22,891 nt of DNA from CAYOHY01 sp964403885 (GTDB lineage: Bacteria > Actinomycetota > Coriobacteriia > Anaerosomatales > PHET01), in assembly GCA_964403885.1 (NCBI GenBank), contig CAYOHY010000032.1, positions 1 through 22,891 of the forward strand. The letters are read 5' to 3'. The translations under genes were made by a program, and so were the position numbers. This document shows positions 15,259 to 22,891 of this stretch, piece after piece (within the stretch, counting starts at the first letter, position 1; every line of letters begins with the position of its first letter). Below the pieces are notes generated by a model. It saw only the letters and a list, made by a program, of their open reading frames with translations. It had not been told where the DNA came from and ran no database searches.

Positions 15259-15424
15259 GCGTCTCTTCCTCGGTGGGGGCGCTGACGGGCTCGTCGCCGG
15301 TCGCAGCACCCTGCTTCTTGCCTGCGGTGTAGCCCAGCCAATAGCCCAACACCGCCGGGCCGCCGAAGACGAGCACGGCGACCACGACGATGATGAGCAG
15401 CTCGGTTGGACCGATGCCTAGCAC
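15251..15424 (-). CDS. 57-aa TatA-like membrane microprotein between argG and argH
   Basis: A small frame fills the gap between argG and argH and is easily missed. From a GTG at 15424 it encodes 57 residues. The N-terminus, GIGPTELLIIVVVAVLVFGG, closely resembles TatA/TatE, whose start is typically a short run, IGxxELLIIL, then a membrane helix ending in FGP. After the helix comes a short GYTAGKKQ region and an acidic tail (GDEPVSAPTEEETHD). The amphipathic helix of true TatA is short or absent, so a transport role is uncertain. It lies 6 bp after the argG stop and overlaps argH by 8 bp, so it is probably translated as part of the operon. GGCGAGG lies upstream, but the spacing to GTG is long (11 nt). 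Confidence 0.7.
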   Translation of the reverse strand: MLGIGPTELLIIVVVAVLVFGGPAVLGYWLGYTAGKKQGAATGDEPVSAPTEEETHD

Positions 15425-15430
15425 GAGGGG

Positions 15431-16660
<1,230 letters not shown>

Positions 16661-16678
16661 GCCGTTCCTTCCTGTGCC

Positions 16679-16699
16679 ACGGCCGACTGTCTCGGCCGT
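16679..16699 (-). other. Hairpin in the argR-argG gap
   Basis: ACGGCCGA and TCGGCCGT pair perfectly (8 bp) around a 5-nt loop. No U-run follows, so full termination is unlikely. It may stabilise or divide the long mRNA between the regulator and argG. Confidence 0.4.
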
Positions 16700-16720
16700 T
16701 CATCTACGGTGCGGGCGCGC

Positions 16721-17149
16721 CTACGCGCCGCGGAACTTGTTGAGCGTCTCGACGATCGCGTCGCCCTTGTCCTCGCCGTCCATCACGACCAGGATCGTGT
16801 CGTCGCCCGACACGCTGCCGAGAATGCCGTCGAGCTCTGCGGCGTCGAGTGCCGCGGCGACACCCGGCGCGGTGCCGGACTGAGCCTTCACGAGCACGAG
16901 GTTGCCTGAGCGCTGCACGTCCTTCACGAGGTCGTTGACCATGCGCTGAAGGTGCAGGTCCTCGGCGAGCACGTAGACACCCTCGGGAAGCTTGCGCAGT
17001 CCCATCTCGGTGATGTCACGCGACACGGTGGCCTGCGTGCAGTCGTAGCCGGCGTCCTTGAGGCGGTCCACCAGCGCGCGCTGGGTGCGGACTCGCTCAC
17101 CCCGGACGATGCGCCGGATGGCCTCCTGTCGGTCCTGTCGCTTTCTCAT
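16721..17149 (-). CDS. argR: Arginine repressor
   Basis: A cytoplasmic hexameric regulator that binds ARG boxes when arginine is bound and represses the biosynthesis genes (142 aa). The N-terminal winged helix carries CTQATVSRDITEMGLRK (37-53), the recognition region with the family SRD motif. The C-terminal domain has GTAPGVAAALD and ILGSVSGDDTILVVM, which form the arginine pocket and trimer face. It is encoded inside the operon, between argF and argG, so it likely controls its own synthesis together with the pathway. The start is the ATG behind AGGGGAAGC. The palindrome before argC is its expected target. Confidence 0.97.
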   Translation of the reverse strand: MRKRQDRQEAIRRIVRGERVRTQRALVDRLKDAGYDCTQATVSRDITEMGLRKLPEGVYVLAEDLHLQRMVNDLVKDVQRSGNLVLVKAQSGTAPGVAAALDAAELDGILGSVSGDDTILVVMDGEDKGDAIVETLNKFRGA

Positions 17150-17179
17150 GCTTCCCCTTCCGCTTCCCGACGCTCGCGT

Positions 17180-18118
17180 CTAGCCGACGACGAGCGACAG
17201 CAGCGCCTTTTGTGCGTGCAAACGGTTCTCGGCCTCGTCGAACACCGCCGAGCACGGGCTGTCGATCACGGAGTCCGTGACCTCCTCGCCGCGGTGCGCC
17301 GGCAGGCAGTGCATGAAGATGCGGCTCTCAGCGGCATGCGAGAGCATGGTGTCGTCGACCCGGAACGGCACGAACGCCGAGAGGCGCGCGTCGTGCTCGG
17401 ACTCCTGGCCCATCGACGCCCACGTGTCGGTGATGACCACGTTGGCGCCGGCCACGGCCGCGACGGGATCGGTGGTGACCGTGATGCGGCCGCCGGTGCC
17501 CTGCGCGATCGCCACGGCCTGCGCGACGATCTCGGGCTTGGGCTCGAAGCCCACCGGGGTGGCCACGACCGTGTCCATGCCGGCGAGCGCGCCGCCCAAC
17601 AGGTAGGTGTGTGCCATGTTGTTGCCGTCACCCACGTACGTCATGCGGACACCCGCCAGGCGGCCGAACTTCTCGCGGATCGTGAGCAGGTCGGCAAGGC
17701 CCTGGCAGGGATGGTGGTCGTCGGAGAGCGCGTTGATGACCGGGACCGACGCCGCTGCGGCGAACTCCTCGAGCAGGCTTTGCTCGTAGGTCCTGATCAC
17801 CACGGCGTCAACGTAGCGCTCCATCACCTTTGCGGTGTCGTAGACCGTCTCGCCGCGGGAGAACGCGCCGTCGGGGCCACTCATGATGACCGGGTGCGCC
17901 CCAAGTCGCGCACAGGCGACCTCGAAGGAGATGCGCGTGCGCATCGAGGGCTTCTGCAACACGATCGCGATGGCCTTGCCGGCGAGCGGCGAGGTGCGGT
18001 TCTTCATCGCCCACATGCGCTTCTGGGTCTGTGCCACGTCGAGCACGTGCGTGAGCTCATCAGGACGAAGGTCCGCAAGCGTCAGAAGGTCGCGTCCCTT
18101 GAATACCTCGTTGTTCAC
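17180..18118 (-). CDS. argF: Ornithine carbamoyltransferase
   Basis: Transfers the carbamoyl group from carbamoyl phosphate to ornithine to give citrulline (312 aa, usual length; trimeric in known members). Carbamoyl-phosphate binding: KPSMRTR (56-62; Ser-Met instead of the common Ser-Thr). Also DDHHPCQ (133-139) and the ornithine/catalytic motif FMHCLPAHRG (268-277). In this biosynthetic cluster it is the anabolic enzyme. The GTG start at 18118 overlaps the argD stop (GTGA) and has an excellent AAGGAGG, 7 nt upstream, inside argD, which points to coupled translation. Confidence 0.97.
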   Translation of the reverse strand: MNNEVFKGRDLLTLADLRPDELTHVLDVAQTQKRMWAMKNRTSPLAGKAIAIVLQKPSMRTRISFEVACARLGAHPVIMSGPDGAFSRGETVYDTAKVMERYVDAVVIRTYEQSLLEEFAAAASVPVINALSDDHHPCQGLADLLTIREKFGRLAGVRMTYVGDGNNMAHTYLLGGALAGMDTVVATPVGFEPKPEIVAQAVAIAQGTGGRITVTTDPVAAVAGANVVITDTWASMGQESEHDARLSAFVPFRVDDTMLSHAAESRIFMHCLPAHRGEEVTDSVIDSPCSAVFDEAENRLHAQKALLSLVVG

Positions 18119-19320
18119 GACGAAACCTCCTTCAAGACATCCGGCAACGTGGTCAGAAGTGTATCAATCTCGGCGCTTCCACACACGAGCGGGGGAAGGA
18201 AACGCAAAATATCCGTTCCAATGTGATTCACGATGATTCCCCGGGCGAGCAGTTCCGTCGCGGTCTGGACCGCCACGGGACGCGCGAGCGTGCACCCCAC
18301 CATCAGCCCGGCACCGCGGACGTCGACGATCTCGCCGGTCGTCTCGGCGATCGCGAGCAAGCCTGCCTGGAGGCGCTCGCCCATCGCAACCGCGTTGTCC
18401 CCTGCCCCTTCGGCCTCGAGCGCGGCGATCGTGGCGCGTCCCGCCGCGCACACGACGGGCCCGCCACCGAAGGTGGACCCATGGTCGCCGGGGCGAAACG
18501 CGGCCGCCACCTCGTCACGGGCGACGATGGCGCCCACCGGCAGTCCGTTGGCCATCGCCTTGGCGAGCGTGACCACGTCCGGCGTCATCCCGAAGGCCTG
18601 ATGCGCGAACGCGGGACCCGTGCGGAAGAAGCCGGTCTGCACCTCGTCGAGCATCAACAGCGCGCCGCGCTCTCGGCAGATGCGCTCGGTTGCGGCGAGA
18701 TACTCCGGAGACGCGGGCCACACGCCGCCCTCACCCTGGACCACCTCGAGCAAGACAGCGGCGACGGTGTCGTCGACCGCCTCGTCGAGCGCCTCGATGT
18801 CGTTGAGCGGCACATGGACGAAGCCTTCAGGAAGCGGCGCGAACGCCTCTTGCTTGGACGGCTGACCGGTGGCCGCGAGCGTGGCGAGGGTGCGGCCGTG
18901 GAACGACGCGAGTGCGGTCACGATCTTGTACGCGCCCGGCTTGGCCTGCCCGGCCCACCTTCGCGCGAGCTTGATCGCACCCTCGTTGGCCTCGGCGCCG
19001 GAGTTCGCGAAGAACACCTTCATGCCCCCGCCCAGCAGCCGCACGACGTCGCACGCGAGCTCCGCTCGGTGCTCGACATGGAAGAGGTTGCTCACGTGCA
19101 CGAGCTTGGCGGACTGCTCGGCGATCGCCGTCGCCACGGCCGGGTGCGCGTGGCCGAGATTGACCGCGCCGATGCCGCTCACGAAGTCGAGGTACTCGCG
19201 ACCGTCGTCGTCGAAGAGGCGCGCGCCCTGACCGCGGACGAACATGACCGGCTTGCGCGCGTAGGTCTGCATGATGCACGCGGCATCATGCGTGCGGACC
19301 TTGTCGAAGAGCTCCCCCAT
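18115..19320 (-). CDS. argD: Acetylornithine aminotransferase
   Basis: A PLP enzyme converting N-acetylglutamate-5-semialdehyde to N-acetylornithine with glutamate (401 aa). Seen: SGAEANEGAIKLAR (PLP phosphate site), LDEVQTGFFRTG with the PLP-contacting Asp at about 225, and VVTLAKAMANGLPVGA with the Schiff-base Lys at about 254. GHAHP and FHGRT also fit class III aminotransferases. The ATG at 19320 overlaps the argB stop (TGATG); a GTG one codon earlier (19323) is equally possible. It could also serve as a succinyldiaminopimelate aminotransferase, as in other bacteria, but the context points to arginine. Confidence 0.96.
   Translation of the reverse strand: MGELFDKVRTHDAACIMQTYARKPVMFVRGQGARLFDDDGREYLDFVSGIGAVNLGHAHPAVATAIAEQSAKLVHVSNLFHVEHRAELACDVVRLLGGGMKVFFANSGAEANEGAIKLARRWAGQAKPGAYKIVTALASFHGRTLATLAATGQPSKQEAFAPLPEGFVHVPLNDIEALDEAVDDTVAAVLLEVVQGEGGVWPASPEYLAATERICRERGALLMLDEVQTGFFRTGPAFAHQAFGMTPDVVTLAKAMANGLPVGAIVARDEVAAAFRPGDHGSTFGGGPVVCAAGRATIAALEAEGAGDNAVAMGERLQAGLLAIAETTGEIVDVRGAGLMVGCTLARPVAVQTATELLARGIIVNHIGTDILRFLPPLVCGSAEIDTLLTTLPDVLKEVSS
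18126..18132 (-). promoter_or_regulatory. argF ribosome binding site inside argD
   Basis: AAGGAGG on the minus strand, 7 nt before the GTG at 18118. It is the strongest Shine-Dalgarno sequence in the operon, which suggests that argF is translated strongly and not only by coupling. Confidence 0.85.
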
Positions 19321-20195
19321 CACGCACCCCCCTGCCCTGCGAGGTCCTCGGCGATCATGGTGCCCACGCCCTCATCGGTGTAGACCTCGAGCAGCAACGC
19401 GTGCGGGACCGTGCCGTTCAAGATGTGCGAGCGCCGAACGCCGCCCTTGAGGGCGTGAACGCACGCGGCGACCTTGGGGACCATGCCGCCCTCGAGCACG
19501 TCGGAGACGATCATCTCCTCGGCCTGCTCGGGGGTGAGCGCGCTGATGAGCGAGCTCTTGTCCGAGAAGTCGCGGTACAGACCGTCGACATCGGTGAGGA
19601 AGAGGCACTTGTCGGCGCCGAGGGCCGCGGCGAGCTCGCCTGCCACCAGGTCGGCGTTGACGTTGAAGCTGCCACCGTCGTCACCGGCGGCGACCGTGGC
19701 AACCACCGGGATGAAGCCGTCCTCGATGAGGTTGTCGAGCACCGTGGTATCGATCGCGGTCACGTCACCCACGCGCCCGAGGCGCTCGTTGCGCGCGGTG
19801 GCCATGACCATGTTGCCGTCCTCGCCGGACAGCCCGACGGCGTAGCGGCCGTGCGCGTTGATCGCGCTCACGAGCTCCTTGTTGACCTTGCCCACGAGCA
19901 CCATCTTGACGACCTCCATCGCCTCAGGCGTCGTGACACGCAGGCCGTCGTAGAACTCGACCGGCAGGCCCAGGCGGTCCATGTAGCCCGTGATCTCGGG
20001 ACCGCCGCCGTGAACGACGACCGGGTTCACGCCGACGAGCTTCATGAGCACGATGTCGGCGGCCACCTGGTCGCGCAGCGCGGGGTCGGTCATCGCCGCT
20101 CCGCCGTACTTGATGACGACGGTGCGGCCCCACGCGTGCTTGATCCACGGCAGGGCTTCCATCAGGGTCTCGGCCTTTGCGAGAAGTTGTTTCAT
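19320..20195 (-). CDS. argB: Acetylglutamate kinase
   Basis: Phosphorylates N-acetylglutamate, the second step (291 aa). The amino-acid kinase motifs KYGGAAM (29-35), VHGGGPEI (61-68) and FNVNADLVAGELAAALGADK are clear. The protein keeps an N-terminal helix (KQLLAKAETLMEALPWIKHA) and a C-terminal segment, NGTVPHALLLEVYTDEGVGT. Both are typical of hexameric, arginine-inhibited kinases, as expected when ArgJ recycles acetate. The start is the ATG after AAGGAC. A 97-bp gap separates it from argJ, the largest inside the cluster. Confidence 0.97.
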   Translation of the reverse strand: MKQLLAKAETLMEALPWIKHAWGRTVVIKYGGAAMTDPALRDQVAADIVLMKLVGVNPVVVHGGGPEITGYMDRLGLPVEFYDGLRVTTPEAMEVVKMVLVGKVNKELVSAINAHGRYAVGLSGEDGNMVMATARNERLGRVGDVTAIDTTVLDNLIEDGFIPVVATVAAGDDGGSFNVNADLVAGELAAALGADKCLFLTDVDGLYRDFSDKSSLISALTPEQAEEMIVSDVLEGGMVPKVAACVHALKGGVRRSHILNGTVPHALLLEVYTDEGVGTMIAEDLAGQGGA

Positions 20196-20222
20196 GTCCG
20201 GTCCTTTTCGGTGGTGTCGGGG

Positions 20223-20242
20223 GTGCGCGAAGCGCGGCGCAC
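20223..20242 (-). other. Hairpin in the argJ-argB gap
   Basis: GTGCGC (20242-20237 on the minus strand) pairs with GCGCAC (20228-20223) across an 8-nt loop. It lies in the 97-bp non-coding gap between argJ and argB. It is a possible mRNA-processing or stability element; there is no U-run. Confidence 0.3.
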
Positions 20243-20292
20243 GCTGCGTCGAGTGTGGTGCGGATCGCGGCGGGTGAGCGCCGCGAGTGCCG

Positions 20293-21516
20293 CTAGCTTC
20301 GGTACTCGCCGTTGATGCGCACGTACTCGTAGGACAGGTCGCAGGTCAGAACGGTCGCACTCGCGTCGCCAAGCCCGAGGTCGACCTCGATGGCGACCTC
20401 GTCGGTATCGAGCGCGGCGAACGCCTCGTCCTCGTCGAAGCCGACAGCGCCGCCGTCTCTACATACCTCGATACCCGCGAACACGATGCGCAAGCGGTCG
20501 GGCTCGACGCGAGCCTTCGACTTGCCCACCGCCATGGCGACTCGGCCCCAGTTCGCGTCGTTGCCGAACAGAGCGGTCTTGACGAGCGGCGAGTCGGCGA
20601 TCGCGAAGGCGCAGCGCTCGGCGTCGCCCTCATCGGCGGCGCCGGTCACGGTGACGGTGACGAGCTTGGTGGCACCCTCTCCGTCGCGCGCGAGCATGCG
20701 TGAGAGCTCCTCACAGACCACACGGACCGCGTGGGCGAGCTCCGAGTAGCCAGGTGACCCCACAGCGATGTCCGGGCCTCCAGCGGCTCCGCTCGCGAAC
20801 AGGGCGAGCGTGTCGTTGGTGGAGGTGTCGGAGTCGACGGTGACGCGGTTGAAGGTGGTGGCGCACGCGGCGCGCAGCACGCTGTCGCAGGCGTCGCTCG
20901 TGAGCGGCGCGTCGGTGGTGATGACCGAGAGCATCGTCGCCATGTTGGGCGCGATCATCCCGCTGCCCTTTGCCATGCCGCCGACGGTGTAGCGCACGCC
21001 GTCGACCTCGAGCGACACGGCGCACTGCTTGGCGAAGGTGTCGGTGGTCATGATCGCCTCGGCTGCCGTGTCGCCGCTGCGATCGTCGAGCGCCTCGACC
21101 GCTTCACCCAGCGCGCCGACGATGCGCTCGACCGGCAGCGGCACGCCGATCACACCCGTGGAGCACACGAGGATGTCGCCGGGCTCGGCCTCGAGCTCCT
21201 CGGCGAGCGCGATCGCCATGGCTTTGGCGTCACGCTCACCTTTGGCACCCGTGCAGGCGTTGGCGTTACCCGCGTTGATGACGATGGCGCGTGCCGTGCC
21301 CGACGCGATGTGGGCGCGCGACACCTTCACCGGAGCTGCGGCCATGGAGTTGGTCGTGAAGACCGCGGCGGCGGGCACGGGTCCGTCGGCCACCACAAGT
21401 GCGAGATCGCGCCTGCCGTGCGGCTTCAAGCCGCAGTGGATGCCGGCCGCGGTGAAACCCTTGGCGGCGACCACGCCGCCCTCTGCGATCGAGAGGTGTG
21501 CGTCGAGGTGGGTCAC
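20293..21516 (-). CDS. argJ: Bifunctional ornithine acetyltransferase / N-acetylglutamate synthase
   Basis: Moves the acetyl group from N-acetylornithine to glutamate (recycling step) and can also use acetyl-CoA for the first step. The product is 407 aa and, as in the family, should cleave itself before the Thr in APNMATML (Thr194) to make alpha and beta chains. NAGNANACTG (81-90) and VDSDTSTNDT are further markers. Whether it is bifunctional or only recycling cannot be read from sequence; no argA was seen in the window. The GTG at 21516 is chosen because it begins 2 bp after the argC stop and gives a family-like N-terminus; the frame is open to 21633 inside argC. The Shine-Dalgarno is weak, so it may depend on argC translation. 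Confidence 0.96.
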   Translation of the reverse strand: MTHLDAHLSIAEGGVVAAKGFTAAGIHCGLKPHGRRDLALVVADGPVPAAAVFTTNSMAAAPVKVSRAHIASGTARAIVINAGNANACTGAKGERDAKAMAIALAEELEAEPGDILVCSTGVIGVPLPVERIVGALGEAVEALDDRSGDTAAEAIMTTDTFAKQCAVSLEVDGVRYTVGGMAKGSGMIAPNMATMLSVITTDAPLTSDACDSVLRAACATTFNRVTVDSDTSTNDTLALFASGAAGGPDIAVGSPGYSELAHAVRVVCEELSRMLARDGEGATKLVTVTVTGAADEGDAERCAFAIADSPLVKTALFGNDANWGRVAMAVGKSKARVEPDRLRIVFAGIEVCRDGGAVGFDEDEAFAALDTDEVAIEVDLGLGDASATVLTCDLSYEYVRINGEYRS

Positions 21517-21518
21517 GG

Positions 21519-22559
21519 CTACACCACCGGCCCGGCGACGAGCAGGCCCTCGGTCTCGTCGAAGCCCAGCGCCGCGTTGAGGCACTGGATGCCCTGGCTC
21601 GCCGAACCCTTGCCCAGGTTGTCGATGGCGCACGCGACGATGAGTGTCGAGGTGCGCTCGTCCACGTGCACCCCGATCGACGCGCGATTGGAGCCGGAGA
21701 CCTCGGCGGTCGACGGCATGGTGCCCGCGTCGTGGACCTGCACGAACGGCTCATCGGCGTAGCGCGCGCGATACAGCTCGAGGGCGTGGGCGGTGGTGAA
21801 GCCGGGGGCGACGTCGAGGTAGACGGTCGACAGCAGGCCCCGGGTCATGGGCACGAGATGCGGGGTGAACATCACCGAGACCTCAGTCCCGGCGGCCAAG
21901 GTGAGCGCCTGCTCCATCTCGGGGGTGTGCCGATGCGTACCCACCTTGTAGGGCGCGAGCGCCTCGTTGACGGCGACGTAGTGCGTGCCGGCCGAAGGCG
22001 CACGACCCGCACCGGAGACGCCTGACTTCGCGTCGACCACGACCTTGGCGCTCGTGGTGACACCCGCGGCGAGCGCGGGCGCGGCGGCGAGGATGGTCGC
22101 CGTGGGATAGCACCCCGGGCCTGCGATGAGCTTGGCACCTGAGAGCCCCTCACGTGAGAGCTCGGGCAGTCCGTAGACCGCCGACGGAAGCAGGTGCGCT
22201 GCGGTGTGCTCGACGCCGTACCACGCCTCGTAGACCTCGGGGTCCTTCAGCCGGAAGTCGGCCGACAGGTCCACCACGGTGAGCCCGGCTTCGAGTAGCC
22301 CGGGAGCCATGGCGATGGCTGCCGTGTGAGGGACCGCGAGCACGGCGACCTGCGCGTCGCGCGCGATCACCTGCGCGTCGGGCTCCGAGAAGGTGAGCTC
22401 GGTCGCGCCCGTGAGCGCGGGATAGAGCGATGACAGCTTCTTGCCGGCATCCGCGCCCGACGTGGCAACGGTCAGACGCAGGCGAGGGTGGCCGATGATC
22501 CACCGGACCGCCTCGATACCCGCGTACCCTGCCGCTCCAACCACCGCGACGTCGACCAC
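21519..22559 (-). CDS. argC: N-acetyl-gamma-glutamyl-phosphate reductase
   Basis: The NADPH-dependent third step, giving N-acetylglutamate semialdehyde (346 aa). The Rossmann motif GAAGYAG is at 8-14, the catalytic Cys150 lies in GPGCYPTA, and the active-site His region is HRHTPE (209-214). It is the first gene of the operon. The start is GTG at 22559, 7 nt after GGAGG, with a promoter and palindromic operator just upstream. A leader of only about 30 nt leaves little room for attenuation. Confidence 0.98.
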   Translation of the reverse strand: MVDVAVVGAAGYAGIEAVRWIIGHPRLRLTVATSGADAGKKLSSLYPALTGATELTFSEPDAQVIARDAQVAVLAVPHTAAIAMAPGLLEAGLTVVDLSADFRLKDPEVYEAWYGVEHTAAHLLPSAVYGLPELSREGLSGAKLIAGPGCYPTATILAAAPALAAGVTTSAKVVVDAKSGVSGAGRAPSAGTHYVAVNEALAPYKVGTHRHTPEMEQALTLAAGTEVSVMFTPHLVPMTRGLLSTVYLDVAPGFTTAHALELYRARYADEPFVQVHDAGTMPSTAEVSGSNRASIGVHVDERTSTLIVACAIDNLGKGSASQGIQCLNAALGFDETEGLLVAGPVV

Positions 22560-22566
22560 CGTCTGG

Positions 22567-22573
22567 CCTCCCC
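22567..22573 (-). promoter_or_regulatory. argC ribosome binding site (GTG start)
   Basis: GGGGAGG on the minus strand, 7 nt before GTG at 22559. It fixes the start of the first arginine gene. Confidence 0.85.
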
Positions 22574-22599
22574 GATTCGTAGTTGCTGATTGAACGCGG

Positions 22600-22629
22600 A
22601 TTCTATGCGTTGAATCGCATAGAAGTCAA
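22600..22629 (-). promoter_or_regulatory. argC operon promoter
   Basis: The minus strand reads TTGACT (22629-22624, 5 of 6 consensus), an 18-bp spacer, then TAGAAT (22605-22600, 5 of 6). Transcription should start near 22593, giving a short leader. It is the best sigma70-type promoter in the window, and it should drive a run of genes to 11393 (about 11.2 kb) if no internal promoter exists. Confidence 0.8.
22601..22624. promoter_or_regulatory. Probable ArgR operator (24-bp palindrome)
   Basis: Arms TTCTATGCG (22601-22609) and CGCATAGAA (22616-22624) are perfect inverted repeats around TTGAAT. The core, TG-N10-CA (14 bp), has the geometry of known ARG boxes (TGAATnnnnATTCA). It covers the promoter spacer and most of the -10 box, so a bound repressor would block RNA polymerase. 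Weaker similar half-sites occur about 20 bp to either side (near 22587-22600 and 22626-22640), which would fit the paired boxes ArgR usually needs. That argR lies in the operon supports this. Confidence 0.7.
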
Positions 22630-22640
22630 CCTATATGCAA

Positions 22641-22877
22641 CTATTCCTCATCTTGATGCAGCCGCTCATCCTCGCCGGGACTGCGACGCCGCCATGCGGA
22701 GCCGGCGAGCGAAACCCCCACCGCCGAGAACGTCGCGGCGGCCGGCAGCAGCGCGGTCGAGCACTGTGTGCACGGTCCGCACGAACCAGGGCACGCGCGC
22801 GCGACCACCGATGCTACCCCTATCGCCGCAAGAGCCCCCAGAAACGAGCCTGCCTGCCGGCGCGTGGGCCACCTCAT
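22641..22877 (-). CDS. Small Cys-rich membrane protein, unknown
   Basis: Product not recognised by name (78 aa). A basic N-terminus leads to one hydrophobic helix (about 11-27), then the cysteine cluster RACPGSCGPCTQCSTALLP (Cys29, 33, 36, 39), a second hydrophobic stretch (about 43-60) and a charged acidic tail. The four closely spaced cysteines could hold a metal or iron-sulfur centre or form disulfides in the loop between the two helices. The ATG follows GCGAGG by 6 nt, so the frame looks genuine. Its stop is 12 bp from the argC promoter -35 box, and no terminator is visible between them. A few bases upstream of it remain in the window. Confidence 0.65.
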   Translation of the reverse strand: MRWPTRRQAGSFLGALAAIGVASVVARACPGSCGPCTQCSTALLPAAATFSAVGVSLAGSAWRRRSPGEDERLHQDEE

Positions 22878-22891
22878 CGCTGGCCTCGCGT

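Overview
This GC-rich window looks chromosomal and bacterial. The best guess is an actinobacterium (Actinomycetota), possibly of the Coriobacteriia type. The reasons are an actinobacterial-looking 16S rRNA 5' end at the left edge, high-GC codon use throughout, GTG starts on several genes, and two class A penicillin-binding proteins with PASTA-type tails. The taxon is an inference; the 57 visible bases of 16S cannot settle it. No transposase, phage gene, CRISPR array or tRNA was seen.

Left part (1-2021, minus strand): the first bases of a 16S rRNA gene run off the window. They are preceded by a long rRNA leader with three candidate sigma70-type promoters, and then by tyrS (tyrosyl-tRNA synthetase), which is closed off by a strong rho-independent terminator.

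Cell-wall and RNA-modification part (2218-10594): two class A penicillin-binding proteins on the plus strand flank a long minus-strand U32-family protein. The first PBP carries both a PASTA and a C-terminal PKD domain, an unusual combination. The second ends in a PASTA-like domain and a Gly/Thr/Pro tail. A NIF3-family protein on the minus strand follows, facing the second PBP across a symmetrical hairpin.

Middle (10595-11400): a 365-bp gene-free stretch and a small plus-strand membrane protein of the DUF5658 type, whose 3' end overlaps the end of the facing operon by 8 bp.

Right part (11393-22559, minus strand): one long arginine-biosynthesis cluster in the order argC-argJ-argB-argD-argF-argR-argG-(57-aa TatA-like ORF)-argH, followed without a gap by three tightly coupled membrane-protein genes (a single-pass protein, a GT39/PMT-like multi-pass glycosyltransferase, and another single-pass protein). 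Most junctions overlap or are separated by a few to some tens of bases. A good promoter lies directly upstream of argC, and a 24-bp perfect-arm palindrome covers its spacer and -10 box: a likely ArgR operator. The set encodes the cyclic (ArgJ) route from N-acetylglutamate to arginine, with the repressor inside the operon. carAB and a separate argA are not in the window. A small Cys-rich membrane protein lies upstream of argC at the right edge.

The most unusual items are the PASTA+PKD penicillin-binding protein, the unannotated-size TatA-like ORF between argG and argH, and the three-gene glycosyltransferase cassette attached to the arginine operon.
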